Of a stretch of DNA of 64,000 bases, positions 22,474 to 36,500 are shown piece after piece (positions within the stretch are counted from its first letter, which is position 1; the number at the start of each line of letters is the position of its first letter). The translations under genes and the position numbers were made by a program. The notes under the pieces are model-generated. The model was not told the origin of the DNA, searched no databases, and saw nothing but the letters and a program-made list of their open reading frames with translations. Source of the stretch: Apostichopus japonicus (lineage: Eukaryota; Echinodermata; Holothuroidea; Aspidochirotida; Stichopodidae); contig NC_092568.1 in the NCBI RefSeq assembly GCF_037975245.1, positions 10,379,501-10,443,500 on the forward strand, read 5' to 3'.

Positions 22474-23376
22474 TCAGTATCCCTTGGTTGGTTTCTTCCA
22501 ATGAATTCCATCGGATGGAAGCTGCAGGGGTAACGGCAAGAAGAACGGCAAGATCCAAAATCTCCCAAAGACTTCCGATAGATTCCGGAAGACACCCTGG
22601 TCGTACGTAATCACATCACTATCAGCCTCGTGGGAAGTCTGTCCTTTCAATATGTGGATGAAGTGATATGCAAATTGGGAGGCGGATCCTAAACAGAGCA
22701 TCATATCGACGTACAGAAGAGTGACCAGCCCGAAGACGCTGCTCTTCAGGCCACCTGTGATCCACTGGAAGATGGTCACAGGGTATAAATATGACAGACC
22801 TTCATGAGACAAAACTGCACCGTGTGATTCACTGAGATACATCCACGTAAACAGAGCTATGCAAAATAATCCCACCGAGCAGTAAAACGTGAAGACTAGA
22901 AAGAAACGTAGGTTTCGGTGTCCCAGGCAGACGCCTACGACGAAACAGTGTGCATGTCTCTTGAGGATGCAACGTTTACACACGGGACAATGGTGGGCCC
23001 TGGGCGGGTAATAATGCTGACAGGGTACGCAGTATTCCCAATGTTTACTTCCGTTTGTCGGCGGCAATAGCTTCGACTGTGACGAGAAACTCTTCTCCGA
23101 CTCAAAGTAAGAGTTATTGTAGAGACAGAGGAAGTAATTGGAGAACATTTCAAGGATGATATAGCACATTAGACCGAGTGTGAAGTGCATCATGAATGCA
23201 TCGCTCTGAAATCCAGGGATGATGACAAAAAATAGCACCAGTGCCAGTAGAATAGTCATGAACCATAAATACACTGTTCCACTGATGTTTGCGATACACA
23301 TGCAGTTATACTGACTTGGCAGTATGTGTTTGATGGATTGGCAAACATACTTGACGAGAGCTTTCAGCACCATCAT
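22474..23376 (-). CDS. ZDHHC24-like: DHHC-family palmitoyltransferase with HAHC motif
   Basis: A 300-residue multipass membrane protein in one coding exon. Family members attach palmitate to cytosolic cysteines through an acyl-cysteine intermediate. Hydrophobic segments lie at about 33-55, 62-86, 157-181 and 213-235. The Cys-rich domain (116-155) has the full spacing C-x2-C-x9-HC-x2-C-x2-C-x4-[motif]-x5-C. The signature reads His-Ala-His-Cys at 141-144: the acyl-accepting Cys144 and the adjacent His are kept, but Asp and the first His are replaced. A TTxE-like TSHE (247-250) follows the fourth membrane segment, as in the family. The C-terminal LPSDGI resembles the end of vertebrate ZDHHC24; ZDHHC22-like is the alternative. 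A possible acceptor (ACTTCAG) lies 2 bases before the first ATG, so a 5' UTR intron is possible. Activity is uncertain because of the altered motif. Confidence 0.9.
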   Translation of the reverse strand: MMVLKALVKYVCQSIKHILPSQYNCMCIANISGTVYLWFMTILLALVLFFVIIPGFQSDAFMMHFTLGLMCYIILEMFSNYFLCLYNNSYFESEKSFSSQSKLLPPTNGSKHWEYCVPCQHYYPPRAHHCPVCKRCILKRHAHCFVVGVCLGHRNLRFFLVFTFYCSVGLFCIALFTWMYLSESHGAVLSHEGLSYLYPVTIFQWITGGLKSSVFGLVTLLYVDMMLCLGSASQFAYHFIHILKGQTSHEADSDVITYDQGVFRNLSEVFGRFWILPFFLPLPLQLPSDGIHWKKPTKGY

Positions 23377-26300
23377 GTCTGAAGTTGTAGAGCGTTACAC
23401 CCCTAGTGTGTACTAATTCTACCAGTGAAATAATTTATTGATGCAATTTGTACTTGCAGCTCCTTTGAATTGATGTCCTTGAAAGAATCTTCTTCCATGC
23501 CTTCACATTTTTCTGAAGGAAAAGGAGTACCAAAGATTAATGAAATACATTCACCATTGCAGGAAATATAAAGATAAGGCGTACAAGATTTCAAGTATTT
23601 TCACTGAGGCGCATTATTGCTGTTAGTATTTACGTGAGTTTGCTGTGTGATTTGAAGAGAGCCTCAGAGTATATTGGTAAAATAACATGTTTTTTATTCT
23701 GTAAGGAATAAGGATGCTTCAGGATTGGAAAAAAAACATTGCAAATAAATTACAGTGGTTCAACGACAAGGCTATTGGAAATACTGTATTTTTGTGGTTG
23801 GCCACTGTAGTTTCAGATTTTCAACTTGAATTTTTGTCTTGTCTGAATGGCAGTAAGTAGTAGTTACTAGGCCTAGTACTAGTAAGTAGTATACATGTGT
23901 AAGTTAAACTACTGTTGTAAAATGTATTGTTAGGCTACCAAGCTTAGCATATCAAAGGCAGTATATGAAAAGGATCTCATCTGATCCAATGGCAGAATAT
24001 TCTATGATGAATTAAACATTACAATACACACCTTCATCAAGAATTCCAAGCAAAGATGTGTAAACTTTTATTTGAATGAAGTTCCTTTGTTTGATGTTTG
24101 GGCTAGGTTTCGTTAATATTGCAACAGGTACGTAACGAACAGTCCACAGGCTTGATTCCTCTGGTGCTAGCTCAGACAAATAGCACAAACCTGATTAGGT
24201 AGTATGGTAACCCATACCCGTTTAACTTGAGACGTCACAAAGCAGGTATCACATTCACATTTAACTCTTAAACACTTTTCAACACTTTACTGCTTAATTT
24301 CTAATTTAGCATGTCTTGACTTTGTTCGATGACAGGAATAGGTATGTTTAGGGTACATTTACTAGCTTACTACTCGTGTTTATATTCTGTGACTTGTAAA
24401 TGCTCTGTTGTGTTGGCTTTACTATTGCGTAATAAATGATTTGACAATCTGACAGTCACGAGTACAGCAAAGCTACAGTACAATCTTATAACATTAGGCC
24501 TACTGTATATGTACAGTAAGTGGTTAACTTCTTAGTAAAACAGTTATGTTATTAAGTGAAAAAAAGTTTGCGTCCCGTAATAAAAGCTTGCGTCCCAATC
24601 GAAAATCAATTACGTTTATTGTATGACCTACTGTTACTAATACTAGTGTAGTATCACAGCCTATACTTTGTGAAAGTTATACACAATATAGGGCAGAAAT
24701 GCACAGTGCCTTAACTTCGCTATTTTTCAGGGGTGGCCGGGGTCGCCCCTCCTTTCGACCACTCTGCCGTTTCAACCCATTTTTACCCCAGTCCCCCCCC
24801 TCCTTCATCGGTCCTGGTACTTCCCTACTCGCCAACTCCGTAGTAAATCCGTGCTTTGACCTTGCAGCGATTCCAACAAAGAACTCTTCAAAAATTCCAG
24901 TACCTACATTGTGCATATCTCCTGCTAAATTCCAGTTCACTGTACTACTGCATGTACATGCCTGTTCGAGCTTCATTTTCAACTACACATGCGCAAATCC
25001 TTAAAATCTGATCCAACATTTATCCTGGCTCTTTGCAAGCAATCATCTATACAAAAATTACAGTAGGTCTATGTGATAGTTTTTTACGCAATGTAGATTT
25101 AAAAAAAAATTAGTTCAATGTTCTAAAGTACAGTAGTTTACACACGAATGTTGTGCCAAAATAACATTTACTGAAGCACGTGGTTAATTGGACCGCGAAA
25201 ATTTTTTGCATCGTAAACTAGTGATGGTAAGAATGCACATTTTACATTAGCAACTATTAATACAGAGAGAAGAAACATACTGTGAGCTGAAATATCCTGT
25301 TCAGGATCAGAGATGTTAGCTTCCCACAAAATTCATAGATTGTCTCCACTCATTAACATTTTCTGATCAAAACAATGATTCAAATATTACGAAGCCTCTT
25401 CGTTGTCAAAAGGTATAGGTACTGTATGTGACAAGGCCTAAAGTTATGATATTGGAGTGCACACACATGATAGCCTGTACCGCAAAAAACTTCACTATCT
25501 CTATACAGGGGAAAGTAAGTTGCAAGTTATTGTTGTTAAACAACATACTCTGTGTTCACTGAGCACTACAGGTGCAAGAATTTTCACAGACAATGGATTT
25601 ATAACCAATCAAATCACGGGAATTTTGGAAAAGCATCATTGTCTAGTTTTAGCATGAAAATCTCCGTAATGGGGTGTTGTTAACCATGTACCTTGTGGTT
25701 GATTGTTATGATATATTTATTTTCAAACAAATTCAATGATCTTTTGGAGTAGGAGAATTTTTGCTTCTTGTAAGAAGAAGTTGTGGTTTTTGAAAAGAAA
25801 TAATGTTCATTCCAAAATGTGTTTTGACAGTATTGTTATGTTTTCCGTTGACCTACTGTAGTTGTGAGTGTGTATACTTGCGGTTTGTTTCTCAAAAAAA
25901 AGTTTGCGTCCCCGGGACGCAAGCAATTTGAAGAGTTGGTGTCCCTGGCCAAAACATTGCGTCCCGGACGCAGAATCCTTCGTTCGTAACAATGCTGTAA
26001 TACTTGGTTTATTTTGGTCCGTAAAGAAACAAGTCGAAAATAATTTGCTCTAGGCTAGCTGCCTTTCGTTCTATCCATTACACAACCATTTATTTGTATG
26101 TAGTGTATTAACTATTATTGGAAGAAGGAAGAGGATTATAAAATTAACTTACAGCTAATGATAACTCAAGACTATAATTGGGAACCTTATAAATTGTGCA
26201 GCAATTTGCCCATTTTTCTTGGCATTTTGATAGATGCAATGCTGGATGTATAAATCATTCTCTTAGTGTATTGTTTCTTTTTTTGTGTGTACATCAGTTT

Positions 26301-26483
26301 ACAAGATCAGCAAACAACGAATGTAACACAAAGACATAGATTAGAGTGTTTGAAATCTGATTATCTCTGACTGACACAAGATGGGAACTAGGCCAAGTGT
26401 TGTTGCAAAACAAGATTTTCCATATCAATGTATACCAAAATATTTGTTTACCCCACAAATATATATATATATATCATAATAAT
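23377..26483. other. Intergenic region between divergent genes
   Basis: It separates the minus-strand palmitoyltransferase from the plus-strand HEAT-repeat gene, so both promoters may lie here. A GACGTCAC motif at about 24,232 is CRE-like, but one site is weak evidence. The frames at 24,677-25,004 (both strands) look like repeat-derived sequence. GCGTCCC-rich palindromes occur near 25,904-25,975. Confidence 0.45.
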
Positions 26484-26775
26484 AATCAGCAGTTAATTTG
26501 ATGAGGCTTAAGCGAAACACAAATGTGGGAAAAACCCGCAAGGGCTTATGGATTACAACTTACCCTGTACACATCGGGTGGAATCCATTTCAACATTTTA
26601 ACTCAAATTTGGATTTTTTTTTTTTTCAATTTAGAGATGGGAAACCATAGATTGCTCTTGGATGAAAAACCCACCTTACTATGCCGGGTATGGAACCCGA
26701 ACCTCAAATGCCACTGCCTTTATCCACTCTGCCACAAATTGGTTAATACATTCCCCACTGCACAAACTTACAGCA
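26484..26775 (-). mobile_element. tRNA-derived SINE (GCAGTT/ACCC family), near full length
   Basis: On the minus strand the head has an A box (TGGCAGAGTGG, plus-strand 26725-26735) and a B box (GGTTCGGGTTCC, near 26,690). The body contains CCAAGAGCAATCTATGG and ends near TAACTGCTGATT. A head-truncated copy lies at 28835-29045. Confidence 0.75.
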
Positions 26776-27525
26776 TTGTCGCAGACTTAACAATTTAGCC
26801 AGAGACTCAAAAGTCATCAAACCACTTGGGTCCAGTGGATGCAACGGATAATTTTTAGGGGAATAAATTACACATGCGTAAACAAAACGTGTCAGATGAC
26901 GTAAATACGAAACTAACAATTTTAAGTGAACTATTTCACTTAAACACAGAAGATGCTTGTGTTATTTAATAGGCTTACACTTGAGTGTATTAAAAAATCA
27001 TAAAGTTAGGCCCTGTCAAATTTTGATAAAGAGGCTCTTGGTAGAAGGCTGCCAACGTATTTGTTCCAGAGAATCCCATGTAATATTTGAACCAACTTTT
27101 TCATGACAAATGCTCATTAGACTTTGGGAAGTTATATATAAACTCATATATGAGAACTTAGCACAGATGTGAGATACTTAATGAAGTCTTCACCAATTTT
27201 GTTTGCTTTCTCTGCCAATAAATGTGGAATCAAATTAGCATTGATATTAAACTGATGGTATTGGTTTTCACCATCACTGGAAATTGAGGGGAAAGCCCAC
27301 AGTTGGTGCATATGAAGCTTTATCCCAATTTGCTGTGCACAGCAAATTAGCCTTCTACACTATGCAAGCTCTAGGTCCCAGTTTATTACTTGATGTGAGT
27401 TTACTAAAGAGCTTAGCAGTCTCTCCCTTTCTCATTCAACAAAAAAGATGTCAGGAATCTCATTATCTTTCTCCCTACCAAAAGTGTTTTCATTCTTTTG
27501 GGATTAAACTTTCCTTTTCACAGAC

Positions 27526-30500
27526 ATGGATACCTTCACAACCGATGTGGTAAAACTTTTACATAGCTCCAAGAAATTGGACAGAGATAAGGGAATATCT
27601 CAACTTCAGGATAAAATGTCAAAATTGACCGAGGAAGAGTTTCAAAAGCTACAAGAGACATGTTTGACAGCATTGGCAGACAAAGCATTGCCATGGGAAG
27701 CCAAGCAAGGTAGCCTGATGGCTACAAAGCTTCTACTACAGAGTGATCACCTAACTAGTCACTCCTGGACTGGACTGAGAGACTGCTGCATCTCCTGCCT
27801 TGGAGAGGAGGAGATGAGAGTACGATCAGAAGCAGGTGAGCTTATGATATTTTGATATCGATTGGTCCTTCTTAAAGGCATTGAAGACTCGCCCCACACC
27901 GCGTTGCCGCCCTCTGAAAAAGTTAACTTTCCATTGGTTGCAAGTGAAGTTTTTTTCTTCAAATTGCAGACAGTAATGAAACGTGATACCTTGTTATCTT
28001 TTGACTAAACCTGAGTTGTCCATCGCTGCTATGTACACTGTGTTGTGGGTATTGACCGTAGCTGCATGTATTGACTGTACACTAGTGTCTAATTACCTAC
28101 AGTAGCAAGATGTGTGTGTATTTTCTGGGATCGATGGTGGTGTCTAATACGTCTGTTACACCTCATTCGAAACTAGGTCAGATTACCGGCATCAGACGTT
28201 TCTGCGCAAGTCTTCACTCCCGTTTAGCTTTGGTCGCAGTTGAATGTTGGCAACTGAATAATATCATTTTAATTAGCTGCTCAACAGTATATTGCAGGCT
28301 CTGAATTTACTGTAATCTTAAAGAGTTGTAATGGACCAATTCATTTTAGTCGTTTCGTTGGGAGGGAATTTCCTGAGTCGATTCGAGTGATCGACTTCAA
28401 ACTTGGAAGATTGGTACAACACTTGAACCATGATCATGAAACCTAGCTGAAAACAGCCTCTTATTGTTATAATCTGTTTCATGTATTACTTGTAAGTCTG
28501 TTTCTGAAAATTATCATTCGTACAGGAGAGGTTCTTGGTGAACTATGCAAGAAATCAGGAGCTGACCTTTATATGACAATAAGAAGTGTCATCTTGGATG
28601 GAGTCAAGACCAATCTTGAGCGGTTACCACTCGAAGAAGTACCTAAGGTGAAGCAGGAACAAGCTCAGCAATTGGCTGAGAAGCTAGGTGCTACAAATAA
28701 GAATTTGGTGAGGCTTGGAAACCAAAAAAAGATGGACTGATAAAAAGAAACGGGAAAGAATAATATGAATCACTAATTGCAAGATATGCAAATTCTCGAT
28801 GGTTGATAAGGCTGTTAGTGTTAATACTAATAATAATTATCAGCAGTTATTTTTACAACCCGTAAGCGACCACAAATGTGGGAGAAACCCCAAGGGCTCA
28901 TTAATTACAACTTGCACGTCGGTTGGCTTCCAATTCAACATTTTAAGCTCGAATTTGGAATCTATCCAATGTAGAAAGACATTTCAAATGGGGAATCTTT
29001 GACCATTCTTGGATGAAAAACCCACCTTTCTATAACTCGGCATCATACATATCATTAATCATACATGTCAGTGGTTTATACCTTTATATACTGAAATATG
29101 TGCTAATTACATAAAAAGATGTGAATTTTCTCAAGAAATCCCACCGGTTGTTGTAAAGTCGTGTCAGAAGGCCTTGCCGCCATACAAGACTAGTTATCCT
29201 CGAACTTTTTAACTTTCACTAGCTTTTACCAATCATCAAATTTGTGGTTTCATTCGCACACTCAACATTCCAAATTCGACTTTGAACTTGCATAGATATA
29301 TGATTTAGTGTTTGGCTTGGTGAACATACAACATACTTTTTCAGTGCTAAACAGAGCAGTTGGGGTTCTTCAAAGTGGCCTGAAAAATAATAAAGTTAAG
29401 AAAGAACACTTTTTTTGCACGTCTGCTCAGGTTCAAGTAGAAAATAGTGGACCTTTCAAGCGAGTTTTAATATTTAACTAAAGTTTAATCAAGATAACAT
29501 AAACTTTGAAAGAGCAACCCAAATCTTTGGTTTGAACGGGGTTCGAATCCGTGACCTGACAGGATTACCAGCTCTGTGCTCTGTCAACTGAGCTATGGAG
29601 TCCTTCAGTACTTGATCATGTCTTTGCTATGGGCTGCCAGTCAGAAGTCACAGTCTCTTAAACCAGCCTTCTTGAAAAGATTTAATCAGAAAATGTTAAG
29701 GTTAATCTCCTGTCTTACCCCACAGACTCCAGTCAAAGCAGAACAAATCTTTCACGACACAGCCGGGTGGAAGAATCTGGAAACATGGATGAGGTAAAGT
29801 TTTATTTAGGAATGGGCTGTCTGATCTAGCAGCTACTTTGCAAATATTTGTCGGTTATCAAAAATAATATATGTTTACTTCCTTTAACACCTCCGGTGTC
29901 ACTGGTCTTGTACAATGCATACCTTCTTGAATGCTTGGGACAGCATTAGTGGTTTTACAGGTTTACAGGTAACTGCCCAACACAGTTTGCACCATTCATC
30001 CTTAAGGTCTCAACATCCAAGAAGTGAACTATGACTGAACACCCCTCCCTCTTCCCCTTTCTCCATACATATCCCCTTCCTCACCCCCTCCTCTCTTCAT
30101 CACACATCCTGTCCATGGCCTTCTTAATTCCCCCTTTTCATTTCCCACTTCACCTACTCACTAGTTAACCCACATTGTTACAACCTTTTGCACACAGTTT
30201 TATCTTGGTTGCAATTTCATCTCCTAAGCTGTGTCATTTCCTTTGTACAGGCTATGTTTACTCTATCCATTGTTCATTGGTCCAATTTTAGTTATCAGTC
30301 TATTTGTCTAGTTTGAATGTGACCTTTATGCTGTTTTTGTTTCAGTTTGCTTGTGGAGGTAAACCTAGCTGTTAGGATAGAAAAGTCTGGCCCTCTAACT
30401 GATATGAAACATAACGAGAGACTATATATACTTGATTAATAATTAGTAAAAAAAACCAGTAAAAAAAGTATTATTGCTATAGGAAACAAATATACAGTAA

Positions 30501-33500
30501 GTAATACAAATGCTTATACTGTATAACCTTTGGAAGTCACATGACTTTAAAACATGTTGTTCTTCCAGTTTGGTAACAGGTTTGATTGATGAATTCTCTT
30601 CAGGAGAATAAAAGTAGCTTTTTGCAATTTGGTCTGCATTTTTTCCTAAAATGACAATAGAAGGTTATAGCCCAATGAAAGGGATAAAATAGCCTTGCCA
30701 TATATAATAATCATAATATTCCACTTTTATATAGCGCTTTATACCAGCAATAGGTCTCAAAGCGCTTTACAGACAATATGTTACCCATGGTCAATGATAA
30801 CCTGTCCCAGAGACAATCCCTTCAGTTATGAGAATCCAAATAATGCCTATGACTAACAGATGAACAAAGTCTTTCTGCAATAACGGCTATTTCCATATCA
30901 CTTTGAAACAGCACACAGGTGTGCAGTCATAGTAACCCCATGTGCATTATTTTATTGCGCCGTCATCACAAACTACAACTTGGTAGAAAAACTATTTTGA
31001 TTTCTTTTGCTAGGTGCTTGCAAGCTGTGGTGGAGGGGTGTGGACCAGGTTTTCTTTCTTATATAGACCAAGATCTGTTAGACCTTGTTTTTGGAACTCT
31101 AACCCACACCAACCGTTTTGTCAGGGAGACCGGATATTACGTGTGTGCTGCCATTGTCAGTTGCAATGGGCGAGAAGGTAAACATCATACGAGCGATGAC
31201 TCGAAGCTTCTATTGCTGATATTCTTTGAAACAGGATGATTGGCCCATTTTTGTTGCTTTTTGTTGTTTGAACAAATAGGTTTTCCTTTTTTTTCAAGAT
31301 TGTGTAAGAATACTACATTAAGGGCCCGTTTTCTTCATTTGCATTTTTTCTCTGAAAGTTACATTTCATCTTCCTTTCTTAGCTATTTGTCAAAAATGTG
31401 TAGGTATAAGTATAGTATCCACAGACGGGAAAACATTTTGATATTCTGAGGGTGTCTTTAAAGTCTCAACACGTGTTTGCTGATGAATTTCGGAAAACAA
31501 CTTCTGAAGCAGAGTCAATGTTTCTTATTCTAAATGCACTCTGACCTGGTGGGTTTAATGGAGAAAAGCTGTTGTAATCGAAAGAAAGAGATTTATTTTC
31601 TGTTGCCCTTATGGCGTGAACGATTTACCGTAAAATCACTGCAACCGCCCATATCAGCATGCTCATTACACAAATGTAACAAATATATGTACTCGTATCG
31701 TCCACTTTTCTTACCCAATTCCACGGAGGAAATGTCTGAAAACACCTGTTTATTCCTTGCAATGGAAGGAAATGACACAATTTCGCAAGCTGCATCGGTA
31801 AGACTGAAAGAAAGATACTATTCAAGAGAACTAACAAAGGCTAGCCACGAAATTGAAAGTAAGATACTGTAGGCCTAAAGGTGGTAAACAAAACAGAGAG
31901 ATTTGATTGGCGCATTTGTTTTTTTGAGTCTAAAGTTACTTGCTTGCTTCATAAGTGCAGCTTGAAATAGAGGAATTGTGTGTAGAAAACCCATTGTCAG
32001 TTAGTATTTAACTTTATAGCACCACTGATCAAGATCTCAATGTAAGAATCATGATTATTCACTGCTTTCGTCTTTTCTTCTTTCACCGACAAGGAGAAAA
32101 TGTTTCAGATCTTTCAGAAAACACTATTTTGAAGTACGGCCAAGATTTTTCACAACATTTTGCGAACGGTCTAGCTGACAATTGGAGTCAGGTATGTCCT
32201 ACATATTTTGCATTCAGTTTTAATAGGAGAGTTCATACTAAATTGGGAGCATAAACTAAAAACTAGTTTTTCAAATTGGAAAATAAAGTGGCTGTGGTCC
32301 CTCTGTACTCGCTCTTCCAACCTTTCTCTTCCAAATTTTCACTTCCAAGATACTTCAACACTGAACCCCCCCCCCCCCCAAAAAAAAACAACAACAACAG
32401 AAAACAGTGAAGATGCATTTGGCATAGGGTGATAATACTTTGTTTTATTCAGACTAAGGCATGTAATATACCCACATAGTTGGATACCACCTCAATCTGC
32501 CACCTATGTAATTAACAGACATTTGGTTTTTCCTACATGTAGTTAGCAAGGTGTTAAGCAATTTAGTCCAATATAGCAAAATGTGTGGCTCATTCTTTTA
32601 ACGTACTAGTTTCCCGCAGTAGCAAAGTTCGTTAATGTACAAGTTTACCATTCCTGGTGTGATTATATGGTGGAATTGATGCAGATGGTTTTGTATTTCT
32701 TTGGCAAAACTTTGCCAGGTTTCACATAAAGTAAATTTACAGTTGACCACACTGTTAGCTTCTTCATTATGTGAAGCTTAATCAGCAAATAGTGGAAAAT
32801 AATTGGATCCTCAACATTTCATAACTTGGACACTTTGCATAGCATAATAACATTAATCACATGTCAAAAACAGATTGGAAATTTTGAAGGACAAGTAGTC
32901 TTTGATTTCTGTTAAAAAAAAAACAACAAAAAAACAAAGATAATCTTCAGTAAGTAGCAGAAGTTAGAAAGAGGAGAATATCTTTCCATAGAAGCTGTAC
33001 ACAAACTCCTAAAAGAATATTTCCATTTTTCCCCTCCAGGTCCGTCTAGCAGCGTCAGTGGCTACTCGACAGTTTTTGACAAACATGCCCTCCGAGGAAT
33101 CACGACACAAGTTCTTTGGCATCTTGGTACCGAGATTGTGTCTCAACAGGTGAGCAGGTTAAATACTTTCTTAAGTTTTCCGTTCTACCTGATTTGGTTG
33201 CTTGAACTTTTTACAGGCTAACTACTCAGGTGTGACGTGTTTAAATCTGCTCTCACTTGATCTTCAAATGTAAGACTTGGATGGCACATGGGAGTTTGAA
33301 TTTTTTTAATGTATGTGGCAAATGCAGGTTAAAAAACTTAATAATGTGGCACATGCAGGTTTGAAAATTCAAGTATGTGCACATGTAGGTTGAAAACTTA
33401 AGTGTGTGGCACATGCAGGTTAAAAACCTTAATAATGTGGCACATGCAGGTTTGAAAACTTAATTATGTGGCACATGCAGGTTGAAACACTTAAATATGT

Positions 33501-36500
33501 GAATTTTCAAAAATTGTTCAGTTTTATGAAGGGCAAAATCTTTATGTGTTTTCTAACAGTTATTGAAAAAGTGTTACTAAATTCCCTGTCGTAAATATAA
33601 ATGATCACCCGTTCAGTAAAATCTCAAAGCAGCATTTGAGTTTCAAGAGTTGTAACTTTCATATGAAACCATCCAATATTTAGACAACAAATCAGGCCGT
33701 AATTGCATCACACACATATTCATTTCCAGTGACATCTTAAGGAAAATGATGGGAATAGGGTGGGATTATGCTAAGGTGCTCTTCTATCACAACTTGTAGG
33801 AAGTTAATCAATTTTGTCTGTAAATTGTATATTGTTTCTTGTCCTTAACTTAACGCTGAATCAAGCTGTATGATGACTTTTGCCATCATATCTCCCCACC
33901 ATCTTCTCCAGTGGCGGAGCGTCCATACAGTCAGGGGGGGCGGGGGGTTACTTATTCGTGATTATTGACTCTTTTTTTGCGCTCTCATCTACCTATTGAC
34001 ATTTGTCACATTTTGTTGGTGTAATTTTCTGACAAAATGCTCTAACGACGGTCTTTAATTTATCGGCACTTCCGTTGTACGAAACTATTTCCAAGCGCAT
34101 GTGCTTTCAACCCCCATATAAACATCCGAGTTGTCACAAATGGCGATGACACCTATTTATCTTCGTTTATCTGCAAATTAGCAAGGCCCGGATAGGGTCA
34201 TTTCCGGCGATCTAGGGAGTATCTTTACTCAAAAAGTGTCTGTACGCTCCGCGCCAACCTGTGATGGTGCTCCGCTTAGATAGTATCAAAGCGCCCCTAC
34301 ATGCCATTCTCGCCCCCCTGACCAATACCCCTAGCTCCGCCACTGCTCTTCTCTCCTTTTCCCAATTAGTGGTTAGTTTATTTATTATACAGTGTGCTAA
34401 GATAGTGATCTTGATTATGTGCAGCTTCCAAAAATGTTTTCAAGTGAAAACATCTTCTTAATGTTTTTCTCTTTTCAAAAGGTACTATGTCGCTGAAGGA
34501 GTAAAGATTTACTGCCAAGAGACTTGGAGACAGATTGTGGGGGAGCAAGGAAAGGCACTGGTAGAGAAATATATAGAGGAAGTGGTTAGTAGAAATAAAC
34601 CATGTTCTGATCCATAGCCTAATTTGAAGTAAAAAGGAAAACTTTCCATCAAACTGTTTGAAAAATAAAAATCTGATTTAGCTTATTGCATGTGCTTTAT
34701 CAACTGAGGGATCCAGCCATTAGTTGGTTTCAATCTCCATCAACCATTCTTTCCTTCTTTTTCTTGTTTTTGTTTTGTGGGGGGGGGGGAACGGTAGCTA
34801 GTAAGAAGATACAGTACTGTACATACCATGTAACCAGGGATCACACCCCAGTTTCATTTAATACAAGCAAAAATTTACCAGGAAAGGGAATTTGAGAGAA
34901 AAGTCATAAATCAACCATATAGGAAACTAACTATGATATCATAAACATAATTCAGCTTAACCAGCCCTTGGTTGGTGCATTCCCATGAACTTAGGGCTAG
35001 ATAGCTTAGTTGGCACTGCAAAGGGTTTCTGTCCTTTGAAGTCAATGGTCTGAAAACCCCAAAAATTTCTGTCCTCTCCTCAACAAACATCATTTTTAGA
35101 ATCCACTAGAATGTTTAATCACTCCTTTCATAACAACAAGTTTATCAGTGAAACATTCTAGGATGACATGGTCTGATGCAATTACGGTTTAGTAACCACA
35201 CAGCATGGTATAACTTCTCCTCCTCCTCCTCTTTTAGGTCAATTTTTACGTGGAACAGTCAGATGCTGATAACCACGCTGTGAGAGAAGCTGCCTGTGCC
35301 TGTATTGCTGAACTGGGAAGTAAGGTATGCGCAATAATTAAGTGCAACAGTCGCAAAGTCATCTCCTGGTTCCTTTGGGATATGACTGATCTCTTTTGGT
35401 ATTTTTGTCTGGTACTTTGAAAAAGGTTTACAGAGATACAAATCATTTTTGGTCTTATCATGTTTGGTTAAAAAATGCAATTAAGAAGGGCAAAAAATAA
35501 GAAGAGGTTATTTTTGTATACATTTTTTTTTTATTTCCTGCAAGAAAACTTATTTTTTCTTCAAAACATCTTGAGTGATTTTTTGACGAGAAACAAGGCG
35601 TAGTTTAAGCTTGGCTCACAGCAGTATGCAATTTATAGTCAACCTTAACATTTTGGGAACCACTCCAAAGTCCTGTTTTTCATTATTATTTTCTCAAGCC
35701 CAGAGAGGGTTGAAAAATGATAATGCCTGATATTTATTGATTGGAAGACATTTTGAGGAAGTTTCTTGAAGAAAATTTGGCAATTCTTTTTTTCTTCAGA
35801 TTGATAAAGAGAAAGTTCGTCCTTACGTGCAGAGGCTGTTGACAGCGCTGTTAATATGTTTCGAGGATGACAGCTGGCCAGTCAGGGATGCAGCTTGTGT
35901 TGCCTGTGGAAATTTTATCCTCTGTTTTCCAGATGAGTCAAGGTGAGCCATGCATTTCTTTCTTTGCCATTTTACAAAACTTGGTTGGGTATTTATAGTA
36001 GCTGATGGTTCTCGTTTGCTTCAAGTTCACTTTTGATGCAAAATGAACGGTTATAAAATTAAGTTTACCACAGAATTTTCCTTCAATTGGATAAAAACTC
36101 TTCCCTGTAGCATGTGTCATTACAAAAAATAAAAAATAAATAAAAAAAATATATATAAAGAAAATAATAATAATAATTCACCGGTTGGCATCAGCAGAGC
36201 CAATGACATCATTTTAACTACATTCTATTAAAATCCAAAATTGGAAGATAAAATGTTTAACGGAAACATTTTCATATTTTCATGAAACGTTGACTTCAAA
36301 GTGCTTTAATGAGGTTTAAAGGAAATATTCTTATGTGTTAGCATTCTTGAACAACTGAAACAACATTTTATGGCAAAAACGGTATTTATTGTTTAGAAAC
36401 GTTTTTACATGACTTATTAATATATAATTATATAATTATTGGGTAGCAGCTTTGATGATTGAATTTGTCTCTCCCAAAATACTATGGTTTCTGTGCACAA

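Noticed and set aside
24677-25004. Overlapping 101-codon frames on both strands
   Set aside because: Complementary open frames in a GC-richer patch without splice sites or family motifs; likely repeat-derived.
29520-29604. Possible tRNA-Thr gene
   Set aside because: Acceptor strands do not pair and the anticodon GGT is not expected in animals; SINE is the better call.
31534-31872. 112-codon plus-strand frame inside intron 4
   Set aside because: It lies between two well-supported exons and is not in a reading that joins either; no motif.
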